Origin: Apostichopus californicus | Lineage: Eukaryota > Echinodermata > Holothuroidea > Aspidochirotida > Stichopodidae | Reading direction: 5' to 3' | NCBI GenBank assembly: GCA_020650975.1 | Contig: JAIPMN010001780.1 | Span: 1 to 27,842, forward strand | Length of the DNA stretch: 27,842 nucleotides | Shown: in pieces, positions 1-11,700 of the stretch | Position numbering within the stretch: position 1 is the first letter of the stretch | Layout: every line of letters starts with the position of its first letter | Notes under the pieces: model-generated | The model's input: the letters and a program-made list of their open reading frames with translations, nothing else | What the model was told of the DNA's origin: nothing | Databases searched by the model: none | Program-made: the position numbers and the translations under genes

Positions 1-55
1 CGGATAGAGTGATAGAGTGATAGAGTGATAGAGTGATAGAGTGATAGAATGATAG
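1..55. repeat. 8-bp microsatellite (GATAGAGT)n
   Basis: The window opens inside a run of GATAGAGT units, about six clean copies followed by a degenerate GATAGAAT copy. The left end is cut by the window edge, so the full array length is unknown. It has no coding meaning. Confidence 0.9.
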
Positions 56-1007
56 ACGCCGCACTGTAACAATAGCTCACACCAGCATGCTGGTATGAGC
101 TAAAAATTGCTAGAGTATCACATTTGAACCATTAATGCAGGTAAAATAGACTGGACGGCTTTCAAAACATAGTATTAATGTTCCAAAGAACCACTGAAAA
201 CATTCCTGTATAAAGGTGAACAATTTACTCCTTGATAAGTTCTAAAGTGGTACTGTCTAGAAATATTGTCTAAAGGAGATTTGTCACCCACATTGAAGTA
301 GTTAAGTAGAGGATGTTAAACTACTGTATGTTGTAAACCATAACACTAGTGGAACGTAATATACAGTACACTGTATACAAGTGCAGAATGTATACATACT
401 GCAGACAGTACCTGTGATTAAATTATAATATTACGCTACCAATCAAAGCATCAGTGCATGGCTCAATTTGCAACCTCATACAGATGGTGAAAGGAAAAAC
501 GTCAAAAAATAAAATATTCTTTTCTTTAATTGATTTTAATAAATATCACTCATACTTTATGGCACATGAGGCATTAACTCTTAATAACATTTTCATCAAA
601 GGCAACATACTTCTTTCAGTTCTTACAAGTTTACCAACCTAAGATTACACAGTACACTGCTTAGTGTAACTAGCATTTACTGATAAAAACTTTGAATAAA
701 GAAGATATAAATACTGTATATGTTGTCTCAGCTTGCTTATCTTGTACAGGTGTTGGATCCTGCTTTCTTTTACTGTTTTGCTACAAAAAACAAACAAAAA
801 AGTAGGTGTTATAAGTCCATTTCTGTCATTTGTGTTGTATCATGTATACAGTGAACACTGTTGACTGTAGCCTACATATCAGACTGACTCTTTATGACTT
901 GATCAAGAAGAAAGTAGTACTGTATAATAAACTTCAATATAATTGGTAATTAACTGCACGACATCAATTGTAGGAAAAGATTCCTTCCACAGAAATGATG
1001 TCAGATG
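56..1007. other. non-coding stretch, no gene seen
   Basis: AT-rich sequence without a convincing ORF; the 62-codon frame at 454-642 has no recognisable features. It lies downstream of the minus-strand transposase gene, so its right part may include that gene's 3' UTR, but I found no clean minus-strand AATAAA just below 1008. It contains several TACTGTA/TACAGTA words (322, 362, 712, 918). Confidence 0.6.
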
Positions 1008-2420
1008 TCAGAGAGAGCTGCCTCTTGGGAGATTATTGGCAATGCGGTCGGAATACAACAACTGTATCTTTCTTTTACTAGTGGGATAAAGTCCAGTCTC
1101 AGTAAATGCAGATATTAGATTTTGAGGTGTAAACGCATGCAAATACGCCCCTGCAACTAATTTACATAGCTGGTGCCTTTGTGTGAGTTCTCCTAGGTTT
1201 TCACTCATTTGAGCCTGAAATTCTGTAAGGTAAGCATTCTTGAGTCCATCGAATGAGGTGATGGTCCGCGGCTGTGGATGAGCTCCACTCTGTGGTGGAA
1301 GACCAAAGAGGATGACGTTCTTCAGGAGAGCGTGTTCGCAGAGCGGCCTTGATATGTACGCCGTCTGACAATGATACAGCAAGAGAACACACTGGCCGTC
1401 TGGCCTTACTGGAATGTATTTCAATAGGTGGTTTTCGAGGAAGTCCAAAAAGAGTTCTCCGTTGCTACACCCGCTATCTGTTACACAATAGCAGCTTCCA
1501 GGCAGAACACTGTCTTTGAAATCTGCTACAGATTTACTTCCATTGCAGATGAAGTATGGAGGTATGTACTGTCCGACTGCACTTCCTACAGCCATTACTG
1601 TGGTTGTTAAATTTGCGTCGACTGACGATGACGTTTCTAGTTCTCCTACCTGAAAGGCTGAGGTACGACTTGGTTCGCATTCCACATGGAAGCTGGTCTC
1701 GTCAAAGTAAAACATGAAATGTGGTTTCTCTGTGAGGTCATATTTTTCAATGACTGTTTTCAGGGCTTCAAAGTAATTATTGGCCGCATCCTGCGATGCG
1801 TCGAGTGGTTTATCGGATTTCTGCAACTCCTTCAGTTTGGGCCAGCGATTTATGAAACATCTGTACCACTGAAATGATAATGGGTTGGAACTCTCTCCTT
1901 TAATACCTAAAAATACAGCAGTGTTTGTGGCCAATTTCACAATTTCAGACCGTGATAAGATGGTTCCCATCTTTGCCATGTTAAGGATGTGTTCCACAAG
2001 AAGTTTTTCCTCATCTGCAGGCAGTAGTGGTGGGCTTCCTAATCCCCGTACTTCTACAGTACCTCTCTTCAGATATCTCCTTAAGGTGGCTTCCGGTATA
2101 CCATTTAATTTGGCTGCCTTCCTGATGGAAGACTTTCTGCTCTTGACCATTTCAAATGCCTTCGATATGAGATGTTCGTCATAAGGGCGGTATACCTTTT
2201 TCTAGGGTCAAAGAAAGAAAGGAACCGTCTAGTCTGGATGGTGTAATATCTAAAGTTCATGAAACACTCATGTGTGGTTGAAGACTTTCTATGGTTCTCC
2301 CGACATTTAAGTATTAGAGTTAGTTTTTGTTCCTTTAGCACAAGAAAACAAGCAAAGCAAATGTTGTACCTTGAGGACAGTTTCCAAAATATTTTCTTGA
2401 AAATCAGCTTCCCAGCTCAT
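1008..2420 (-). CDS. pogo/Tigger-like DDE transposase-derived protein, two-exon model, catalytic triad broken
   Basis: Model: exon 1 at 2420-2370 (ATG, 17 codons), intron 2369-2202 (GTACAA...CCCTAG, with a T/C-rich tract before the acceptor), exon 2 at 2201-1008, for 414 residues. The long frame alone starts at ATG 2150 (380 residues), which would cut off the first half of the DNA-binding domain. Reading back to 2201 restores a Psq/CENP-B-type start (KKVYRPYDEHLISKAFEMV, then SIRKAAKLNGIPEATLRRYL), and TAG at 2204-2202 blocks further extension, hence the spliced model. Next come a CENP-B-like second DNA-binding region and a DDE_1 domain. The first Asp is present (FYFDET, residue 150 of the 380-residue frame). 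The second family motif, normally like YDGHSSH, reads YHCQTAY (His260). The third, normally QPLDVG, reads QPRTIT (Thr296). Fold-level landmarks survive (YIPPYFICNG, LLLY, ILFGLPP, ETGLYP). Intact length, an intron and lost Asp residues suggest host exaptation; a recently dead element is the alternative. Confidence 0.8.
2202..2369 (-). other. putative intron of the transposase-derived gene
   Basis: On the minus strand it begins AAG|GTACAA and ends with a pyrimidine tract (TTCCTTTCTTTCTTTGACCC) and TAG|AAAAAG. It is phase 0 on both sides. Splicing is inferred from frame restoration of the N-terminal DNA-binding domain; no transcript evidence is available. Confidence 0.5.
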
Positions 2421-3175
2421 CCGATTTTATATTGGTAAATATACTTATCAGCAACAAGTCAAGAATTTTTGAGGCAGCGGCCAGTGAGTTTGCTAGATAG
2501 CAGTAAGTAGAAGAACCCTCTTACACAATAGTAGCAGCCAATATAAAAATTTACAATACCACAGAGACATGAATGTATTCTGTCTCTTTACAGGGAATCA
2601 GATTCTAGATGTAGTAGCGAGAATCAATGATCGTTTGGTTTAATTGAATATTGAATCCACCAAACTCATACATGTAAATGAACATTCTCAATAGTTGATC
2701 TGACATTAAACAAAGTGTCAATCGATTTGTCCAAATTACTGCCTCTATATGGGATTATGTGATGCTTTCTTACAGTTCATTTGTGAAACCGTTGGGTTAA
2801 GTGACATATATTTGCCTCTGTCAAGTGCTGTCAACCTCAGCAAACCATACCTTACTGTAACTGTCAGGTTAGGGTCTTTATATGTAGACTTGCTGCAAAC
2901 ACCAATATTGTCCTACATGTTTGTTGTTTAAATTTCTGTGGATAGATTTATCACAAATCACAAAAGTAATATATTAAGGAATTCTGAACTCTCTTTAGCA
3001 AGTACAACTATCTCCAAGATTGTCCTCATTTGTTGACAGAAAAGTTGTTAACAATGATCCTTGGCTTCTTCTTACATGCAGTGGAGAACGCTACAATTTG
3101 AAATACAGTCATTGATTTTGTGTAGAACCATCCACTTCTAGCGTGTATTGGACTTTTCCATATTTATACTGTATT
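2421..3175. other. non-coding stretch upstream of the transposase-derived gene
   Basis: No convincing ORF and no recognisable repeat. A minus-strand TATAAAA lies only a few bases from the proposed start codon at 2420, too near to act as its TATA box. I looked for terminal inverted repeats matching the other side of the transposase gene and saw none by eye. Confidence 0.5.
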
Positions 3176-3518
3176 TCCAACTTGTGTCCTTGGGCAAGGC
3201 GCTTTATCTCCATTGCCTCTCTTCACCCAGGTGTATAAATGGGGACTTGCGAGGTAACTTGTAAATATAGTTGTTTGCGCCGGTTTGTGGCTGCACCCTA
3301 TGGGAAGTCCCCCCGGGGACACATGGTTGTGGTGCACTGTGGTGCCCCAGGAGAGATTGATTGAATTGTGCACACTTTGGTGTGTAGGTGTGACAAGTTA
3401 CCAATGACCAGGGTTAAGTTGTAAAGTCGTGTGAGAGGGCCTTGGCCCTGAACAAGACTGTAAACCTAAAATTATAAATTATAATTATTATAACTTGTCC
3501 AACATCTGTCCAACTTGT
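3176..3518 (+). mobile_element. SINE-like retroelement with candidate target-site duplication
   Basis: A GC-richer island in AT-rich surroundings. It carries the core TTGGGCAAGGCGCTTTA, then CTTCACCCAGGTGTATAAA, a core I associate from memory with SINE-type repeats in marine invertebrate genomes. It ends in an A/T-rich simple tail (about 3470-3493), as plus-strand SINEs do. The 10-mer TCCAACTTGT occurs at 3176-3185 and again at 3509-3518, so it may be the target-site duplication, although about 15 bases lie between the tail and the right copy. I could not find clear tRNA A and B boxes, so the head type is open. A short hairpin AGGGCC-TT-GGCCCT sits near 3436-3449. Not coding. Confidence 0.55.
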
Positions 3519-5878
3519 CCTTTTGTTGTTTGCTACTCGTCCATGTCCAGTGTCAAAACAGACAGGATAGTAGCATGGTGGGCTCATAATTGACGCACTT
3601 AAGGATTTGATCAACGATGTCTATCAAGGAAAAAAACAAATCACTCAACTGTATGCATTTTTCATAAATGTAGTTCCTCAGAAATGTAATGATCTCAAAA
3701 TATTTATTGTTCTGTGCCTATGCAACTGTAAGTAAACATCCATTGACTCTGGATGATGTTTACTATGCTCTAAGCCTCTATGCTCAGACAGGTCAGGTCT
3801 CAGAGAGTAGTGGTATCATGTTGAGGTAATTTTGGTTATATTTAGGGAGTAAGATTTCCAAATGCCAAACTACATGTATGCAAAACTGGGGGGAGGGTGT
3901 TATAAGCTTAAAATAAACCACAATTTGATCAGCCCGTAACTGAATTTAATTTAAACACTTGAAATATAGCTCTGCTCCATTGCCAAAAGTTTAGGTTGCC
4001 TGCATGTGTATTGTTGCTTGTAATATCTTAATGTGCATCAATTTCGAAGGTGCTGTTAGTGTTAATTAACTAGTGTAAGTTGTAACATGGGTTGGGAGGT
4101 GGTCAACACCATTATCATGTCCCCGATTTCTTAAACAAATTATGGTTACATTAATATACCATACTGACAGTTGTTACTTGTAGCCAACCCTAGTCTAGAC
4201 TATGAATGAAATGATATTATGAGTAAGGCCTATACCAACTTGTTACTGTAGTGTTAGCCTTACATTAGAAACCCTGTGGATGTCGTTAGGCTAGCTCTAA
4301 CTTTGGGCTAATGAAAACTATGCCATGAAAAGAAGATACAGTAAAGTTCAAGTCACCTTTGTTGGAAACATAGCTATTTTAATGGATCCCTGCTTCCTAA
4401 GAAGCTTTACGCTCTTTCCTTTTTTTCTGTTCATCTTTTTTGCGAGTTTTTTCTGCTTAGATTTTGATTTGTTTTCCTCCATCTCGTTATCGTTTCTTCT
4501 AGTACCAATTTAACGAAAATCGTACGTCTGACTAATTATCCATATAGAAAATAGGCTAGATAAAAAGTGTTTTGATTATTTCTTACAACGTATGGCAATG
4601 CGATGCTTTCAAAGGTTAATTCTCAGATACATAGACATTTATAAGGAATTTGTGAAGCCCAACAATAAACAAATGAGAAACGAATGGAAATGTCGCTATC
4701 ACCAAATCGTGGTCTTTGTGCCTCATCAGCCTCCATGCATGTAGATCATTATAAGCACATTCAGACCGATCTGGTCTCTGATAAATTTCCAAAATTTTCT
4801 GAACATATTCTGCTCACCTTCATTTCCTCTATGCTTAGAACCCACAGTGAAGCTCGTAATTTTAGCTGTCAAAAATTTGGAAACAATTAATATATTGATC
4901 AAATTTAAACTTCATTGATCTCTTCAGCTTCTTCATTAAGTTGGTCTCATCCTTTCACTTCTTAACATTTGGTCCTTATTTTGTTTGACCAGACTAGTGG
5001 TTTTGTATATGATACTGTTTGTGCTATGAATATATTTAAACACTGACTATATCAATTGTTTATATTTTTTCTACACCAGGATGGAAAGACAGAGAAGTAA
5101 CCACAATTGAAAATTTAGCCTACCAATTCCAGATTTCTAAAAATTCCAGAATTTTAGAAAAGCTCGGAAAAAGTTGTAATAACCTGTGGAAAACTTTGTG
5201 TGCAATCTAGATATCATAAATTGGACTGCAAGTTCATTCCAATCTTATAGGATAAATTTCAAATTTTATTTAGAAAGTCACTGCAATTAATATAATTTTT
5301 GTTATTTGTTTGGATTTTTATCAAAAAGGGTTGGACCCCTCCTCCAGGAAATGGAAACTGGTCTTTCAGCAGATAAAAAGGGAATTCTTTAGAAACTACC
5401 AATGGTTATTATAAGATTATTTTCTGTACCAATGTCATTGTAAAAGTCAAGCATTGAGCATAGGCTAACTTTGTTTTCTTTTGGAGCTGGTGAAGGGGTT
5501 TACTTCTTTTGTGAGGATAGAGTTAGTATGTGTTTATCTGACGAATCGTTAGAGACAATTGTAAAGCTTTTTGCCTCTACTAAAACAAGTTTGCTGAAAA
5601 TTGGAATCCAGTATTCTAATGAAAACGTATTATACAATTACATCAAGCTACATGAAATAATTTCAACATTTTTCCAACTTTTAACAAAACAATATAAAAT
5701 AAACAAACCAACAGACAAGGTGCAAATATTTTTCGCTATTAATACCAATCTATTACAATTTTTTATTTCTTTATAAATATGTGTAATGCAAACATCACAA
5801 TCTGCCTTCCATCAACTGGATGAGAAGGCAACTATAACCAACCACTGATCAATCTACTGCACTTTTATTATTTCAAGT
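3519..5878. other. non-coding stretch, no gene seen
   Basis: AT-rich sequence with only short chance frames, for example 4325-4513, 4684-4890 and a 101-codon frame at 5471-5776. None has a recognisable domain or supporting splice signals. No repeat structure stands out by eye. Confidence 0.5.
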
Positions 5879-6040
5879 ATGGATGAGTCAGGAAATCCCT
5901 TGAGGAGAAATCCCTACCAAGAACAATTATCAAAGGCCAATGACAATCTGAAGATGAAGATAATGCAAGCAGCTCTAGAACAGAAACATTCTAAGAAGAA
6001 AACAATATTTGGGAAATTATCCTTCCGTACTGTAACATAA
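5879..6040 (+). CDS. small ORF, 53 residues, unknown function
   Basis: ATG to TAA, 53 residues. The start context is AAGT-ATGG, with A at -3 and G at +4, favourable for animal initiation. The predicted peptide is charged and helix-prone: MDESGNPLRRNPYQEQL, then an amphipathic stretch rich in K, M, Q and E, then a basic cluster HSKKKTIFGK. This looks more protein-like than the other short frames nearby. A good 3' splice site (pyrimidine-rich tract, TTTCAAG) ends just before TATGG, so this could instead be a terminal exon of a spliced gene whose other exons I did not find. An in-frame TGA lies about a dozen codons upstream. I do not recognise the family. A chance ORF of this length is quite possible. 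Confidence 0.3.
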   Translation: MDESGNPLRRNPYQEQLSKANDNLKMKIMQAALEQKHSKKKTIFGKLSFRTVT

Positions 6041-6398
6041 TTCAAATTTTGAAATCATTCTCATTTAATCAACCATCTGTACCGACTAATATGCTGTTGA
6101 GTGACCGACCTCTCTGTTCCATGAACATAGTACCTGTATCCTTGTAACATTATCACCAAAAGTTGTAGTAGGCTGTTGAATGGACATGTTAACTTTTTAA
6201 CCTTTTCCCTATTTGGCCAACATTCAGGAAGTTCAACCAACGGGCCAAAGTTAGGTGAAAGATTTTGTTACAACTAGAATTACCAGTTACATGAAACATT
6301 CTTTGACTGTCCAGAACTAATAAGAAAAGAGACAAGGTTGTTACAACCTGTGAAATTTAAATGGCCATCATGAACTCACAAAGATATTAATATACATA

Positions 6399-6414
6399 TC
6401 TCTCTCTCTCTCTC
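6399..6414. repeat. (TC)8 microsatellite
   Basis: Perfect TC dinucleotide run of 16 bases. Confidence 0.95.
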
Positions 6415-6821
6415 AATTCATAACTCGCTTCATAGAAATATGGATATTACAAAAAATAATTTCACTCAAAATTCATCACCATTGCCTCCAAATTTGAGCA
6501 TTCTAGAAACTCTATGCAAGTTCAGAAGGCCCGACGGTTTGATGGAAGCAGGATCATCTTCAGATGGAATAAGATTTTAATGGGTAGTCGTATCGTTCCT
6601 TTCATCACTGAAAGATTTGTGTACTTAGCAGATACTTAAAATTATCTTTGAAAGCTTTTAAATATCAGCTAGCTACAGCTGCAGGAAGAAAACCAGACCT
6701 TCCATATTCACTCCGGTAAATTAAAAACAATTAATGTCAGTATTTGCTCGGAAGTCTCCCTGAATTATGGCACAATCTTCTCTTTGTGTCATATATTGGT
6801 ATTAACTACTTCGATAGTTAT

Positions 6822-6896
6822 GATGAAACCACATGGTAAACCGCATGGTAAACACATGAAACTATGAAACCACATGAAACCACATGGTAAACAAGG
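6822..6896. repeat. short irregular tandem repeat, ACATGGTAAAC / ACATGAAACC units
   Basis: Six or seven imperfect 10-11-base units alternate between CATGGTAAAC and CATGAAACCA forms. It is a small local expansion with no coding capacity. Confidence 0.7.
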
Positions 6897-8139
6897 CCTT
6901 GGCATGTTTATGACAGGGAATTTTAAGGAACTGCTTACACTTTATCAATAAAGACTTATAATTTAAATTACTAACCAGACAATGCATATACCAATGATAG
7001 TGTGCATTTTATCCCTTCAATTTCTTGTGGATATATATTATTTGAATGATTCCATGCCCGGATGAAGGGCATATGTTGAAGTATTATATCATTACTGGCC
7101 GCGTCACAGAAACCCATTATAAAGAATTAACATTACTTAAACTACTGCCCTGCATAAAGGTGATTTCTTATGAAATATATTAAAAAAATTAAGTTTTTGT
7201 GACATTTTCCTTTGAACTCATGTAAGAGAATTTAAAAATGCTCCAAGTTTTTGGAAATAATTAAATCTGAAAACACACTCTTCCATTTAAGTTATTAGCA
7301 CACACATTTCACGAAGCTCTTTAAATTACGAACTTAACCTTCTCTTTCTTCTTAGGTTCCACGAAAGTCTGAATCCATGTTTATTGCTTCTTCAAAGTTA
7401 CAGAGAACTTTACAACCAATTCATGCTGTAATGACGATCCAGTGTAATACATAGCTTTTGTTGCAAGTCTGCAAACTTAAAACACTGCCAAGTATTAATG
7501 GCAATGCCATGTTTACCTAGAACCCTGGCAAATACATCGTTCTGTTCTAGTCAAAACCTTCAAAACCTATCAGGTAACGATGATCCACCATTACCATTGA
7601 ATCCTTGAAAAAAATACCAATCTACCATACCATTAAGAGTTATTTCTTATTAATGAAGAGATCCGAGAGGATGGGATAAGGAAAAAAAAAAAACCCACTT
7701 TCACATCCCCTGGTCAAACAAAGAACTCTAAACCATGATCTTTGAAATGTAAACTCTACAGGGACTCCAAAGATGATAAAGGATAACATTAGGCACAAAA
7801 TTCATTTTGATATATTGTTAGTTTCAATCAGACACACTAATAGCAATCCAGGTTGTGTTTCTATGATGCTTTTAATTTTTGAGAAATTACCCTTTTTTAT
7901 TAAACAAGACAACTGAACATTTGTCAATTAAAGAGACTGGAAGGGGCTTGTCTATACCACATCTGCGCATGTAATAATAGATGCCGCTTAAATGGCAGGA
8001 ATTTTGATGCTACACTTCTGTAACAAAGATACCTTTTATCTCCTTTCAGTATCATTTTGCAATAAGAGATATATTTCATTGTTTTAACTTGTAACTGCTT
8101 CCTCAAGGACAAACTACCCAGTCAGCTTCATTTGAACAC

Positions 8140-8705
8140 TTAAAGGGATGATGTTATTTTGGTAAAAGTCGACGATGTAAACAAAAACTTGCACATCGCT
8201 TGCTGGAGACTAAATCCCTGTGGCATGTATATACTGTAGCAAATATATGAATATTTAATAGTTGGTTGACATTTCATGCATACGTCTGATAACAGCAGAG
8301 TGAAGTGGTATACCATCATAGCAATTGAGTTGGAAAACATCTTCCTTTTTTCTGTTCTTTTTCATTATTGCATAACCAAATCTTTGCTACATAGAACAAG
8401 TAATAATCTTGTCCAAACATTTTTGCATCCTGCTGAAGTTATATATTATGGGTTAGCTTGACATTTAACCACTCATGCCAGATGTATCACGTTTCGAGGA
8501 GGAATAAAAAAACTAACATGACAGAAGAAAGGTCAACCTTTCCAAGAAAATTTGAGTACCATTTTCTGGAAAAACCAAAGAATTTTTTGTCATAAAACAC
8601 GAGTGGCCTTCAAGTATCCAATATCAATAGTTAAGAATGTGGTATTGCTAGCAATATGGAATATAAAGTACCACATTGCCCCCCACCACTGTATTATCCC
8701 TTTAA
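8140..8705. mobile_element. weak MITE candidate bounded by TTAA and short inverted ends
   Basis: TTAA at 8140-8143 is followed by AGGGATGAT, and ATTATCCCT is followed by TTAA at 8702-8705. The inverted ends match at 8 of 9 positions, and the TTAA flanks would suit a piggyBac-type insertion. The match does not extend further inward, so chance is a serious alternative in AT-rich DNA. No transposase is encoded inside. Confidence 0.25.
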
Positions 8706-11700
8706 AGGTATCACAGCATATGTGGGACAGATCCATATAAGCGGAAGGCTGATAGTAAAAGTCATTAATACACACTTTTCGCCGCACATACCAATGACTG
8801 TACGAAGGTCATACTGCCTCAGAAGATGTAATCCACTCACAAATATATAATATTTTCATGAAGCAAGTATTAAAACATAAATTTACTGACTTCATAGACA
8901 CACTGGTACAGGATGTATACCAGCATTTCACATATAACTTCATTTAACAACCAGAGTTATTTTGGATATAACAGCCTAATGTGACCATATGAGGGGGAGA
9001 AAAAAAAGCACAAAAGGGAATCTTCTTAGACCATGATATCATTTTAACTGTTACGCCAAAACTAAAAGATTTGATGAAGACCAGAAACAAACTATCAGTA
9101 TAGTTTACATTTCATGTCACTTTTATAATTAACCCATTGCATCAATCCCGATAGACCGATCTACCTCCTTTATTAGAACACGGACCATCGGGTCCGACAC
9201 CTCGTTAACAACACAACTACAACAGATAGACAGTTGACAGATCATTGCAATCTTGGATGACATGTTTAAAATTAATTTCTGTAAAAAACTTATAAAGACA
9301 AAAGCTATTGGAATTCATTATTTGGTGTCGTCTGCTGAACATAATAAGAAAAATTCATGACAGAATTATTAGAACTTATAAAAATGATGGAGTTAAACAA
9401 CACAATAAGAGTTGAGAGAGGATAATCACATTTGACTTACAGTGGCTTCCACTTGAAAATGCTACAGTATATTTTATAGGTGGATACCTTGAAAATAACA
9501 TTGGTTATGTTTCTCTTTTTGTTGGATTATGAAATATCAATGCTGATACTTTTCCCTACGAATGCTCTAAATTGATAACCAGAAACCAAGTTTGTATGAA
9601 ACAATAGGTCAGATTGCGGGCAGGTAACATGATATAATGAAACCTAACGATAGCCAATAGGAGTCCAAACGAAGAGCAATAAAGCAATATGAAACCTGGT
9701 CTACTCAAATAATAATGCCATTGGTGAAAATAGAATGCTGACATATATTGCAAAAAAAACCCTGTACCAATGGTTATAAACTTAGAGCAACAAAATTTCT
9801 TAATCACGACCTGTAATCATGAGTTTCAAATTGTTTCATGCACCTGAAGATACATCTAAGAGTGAAGAAGATGACCGAATACAAGACAACTGAAGTGAAT
9901 ATAAAGCCTGTTGGCTGTTTGATCATTTCACCTTTTATCTAATAGAACGAGCTTGTCACAGTTCCTGATCAGGTTAGTGTGACAAACTGATTAGTATACC
10001 AAATCTGACCTACGAATAACCCTAATGTGTAACCTTCTTTTAAAGAACATAAAGCTCAAGACTTTGTGTCTCATTTATAGGTGAGTATCCTCTTGTTATC
10101 ATCATAAATCTAAGTTCACACCACCCCCCCCCCCCCGGGCCCCTCCTCCCATATTTCATGAATTAAGCAAAAATAGGTCCACCTTAATTGTGACAAAACA
10201 TACAAAGATATAGGCAAGCTTCTCCTGTGCCTGAGTCTGAATGTAAGCATGGGGATCCATCGACCATGACAAATGTCATAGCATTCATTCATTATTAAAT
10301 GTCAGAATTACACTGGACATTACAGCAGCGAGTTTGCTTTCCATTATTTCAGTTGTAAGATGCATGCTACAAAGCAGCCGACTGAGTAAAAATGTGTTAA
10401 CAAGTGGTGGAATTTTTACCAGTCAACATAGTTATAAATTAAAGCTTTGCAGCAAGTTTTTATTGATGAGAAAAAGCTTTTTAAAGTTATCTGCTAACAT
10501 ATTAAAATTGATAAGATGTTCAGCTCTTAAAGGGCTCTCATTTGTAAAGAACTGAAAGAGACGAGCTTAACTTCAGTAGCGAAATCATACTTTATAGATA
10601 GGGGTATAAGAAACAGGCAAGCGGGAGGGGGGAGGAAGGGAAGGAAGGAGCAAATTTAAGATAAAGAGGAGCAGATTCATTGAAATGCCAGCTGAAGAAG
10701 TTCCAAGTACAATTGAACAATGTACCAAATGCAATCAATTTTGCTACAACAATCATCCACGCCACAAACAGACTAATATATGTCTGCCCTCTCTAACTAC
10801 CGACCAAAGTTTTGCACAAATTAAAACATTGCAAAAAAATTATTCTTACACTTGAATCATTTCGACTTTTCAATTTTTCCATTCCATCTTATTACATTTC
10901 TTGTGAGGAATAATTACAATAAAACATTTTGAGGATTTAAAATAAATAACAATTACAGCCGCAAAGCAGTTTAATTTAAATAATATCTTCAATTACAAAA
11001 TAAATTTGAGTATTAGTTAATTAATTTATTTTGTTCTCTTCAGGACTGGTATATTTTTTTAGAAAACCATGTCATAGTTGCTATAACTAAATATGACTTG
11101 GCAGTTGTGAGCTTCAATTCTTTTATCAAGAAAGGTGATGGTTCCATCATAAAGGTTTAATTATTAAATGAGGAGAACAATAAAAAGTTCAATGGAGCTA
11201 TCCGGCCATTTTAGCCGTGGTCACTGTCATATAGGTCCTGATGTGTGTGATCTGTAACTGTATACAATAACTATGGACGCACCAGCATGCAGATAACGCT
11301 AGCTGAATTTGTATGCACACATCAAGCTGGATGATTGACTCAAAAGTTCAACTTTTGCAGTGAAAAGCCTGTTTAAAGGGTGTGAAGACTCCCGCACAAA
11401 GAAACGTCTCATGCCGGTAATCTGACCTAGTTTCGAAATGAGGTGTAACAGAAGTGTTAGACACCACCATCGATCCCAAAAAATACACACACAGCTTGCT
11501 ACCGTGGGTAATTAGACACTAGTGTACAGTCAATACATACAGCTACGGTCGATACCCACAACACAGTGTACATAGCAGCGATGGACATCTCAGGTCTGGA
11601 TAAAAGATAACAAGGTATCACGGTTCATTACTCTCTGCATTTTGTAGCGACCCAAAAACGTCATTTGCAAGCAACGGAAAGTTAACTTTTTCAGAGCGCA

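Larger units (their letters stand above)
6041..8139. other. non-coding stretch with simple repeats
   Basis: No convincing gene. It contains a (TC)8 run at 6399-6414, a short tandem-repeat patch near 6822-6896 and an A12 run at 7682-7693. The ORFs in this interval are short and AT-driven. Confidence 0.5.

Noticed and set aside
5471-5776. 101-codon plus frame
   Set aside because: Composition is AT-driven with no recognised motif, and there are no convincing splice signals around it.
9129-9207. piggyBac-like end TTAACCCATTGCATC
   Set aside because: No matching inverted end ending in GGGTTAA was seen nearby, so a single motif is not enough.
10685-10855. 56-codon plus frame with a Cys-x2-Cys-x3-Cys cluster (EQCTKCNQFCYNNHPRHK)
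   Set aside because: It sits in a purine-rich low-complexity area, the cysteine pattern is not a known finger, and there are no splice or promoter cues. Chance is likely.
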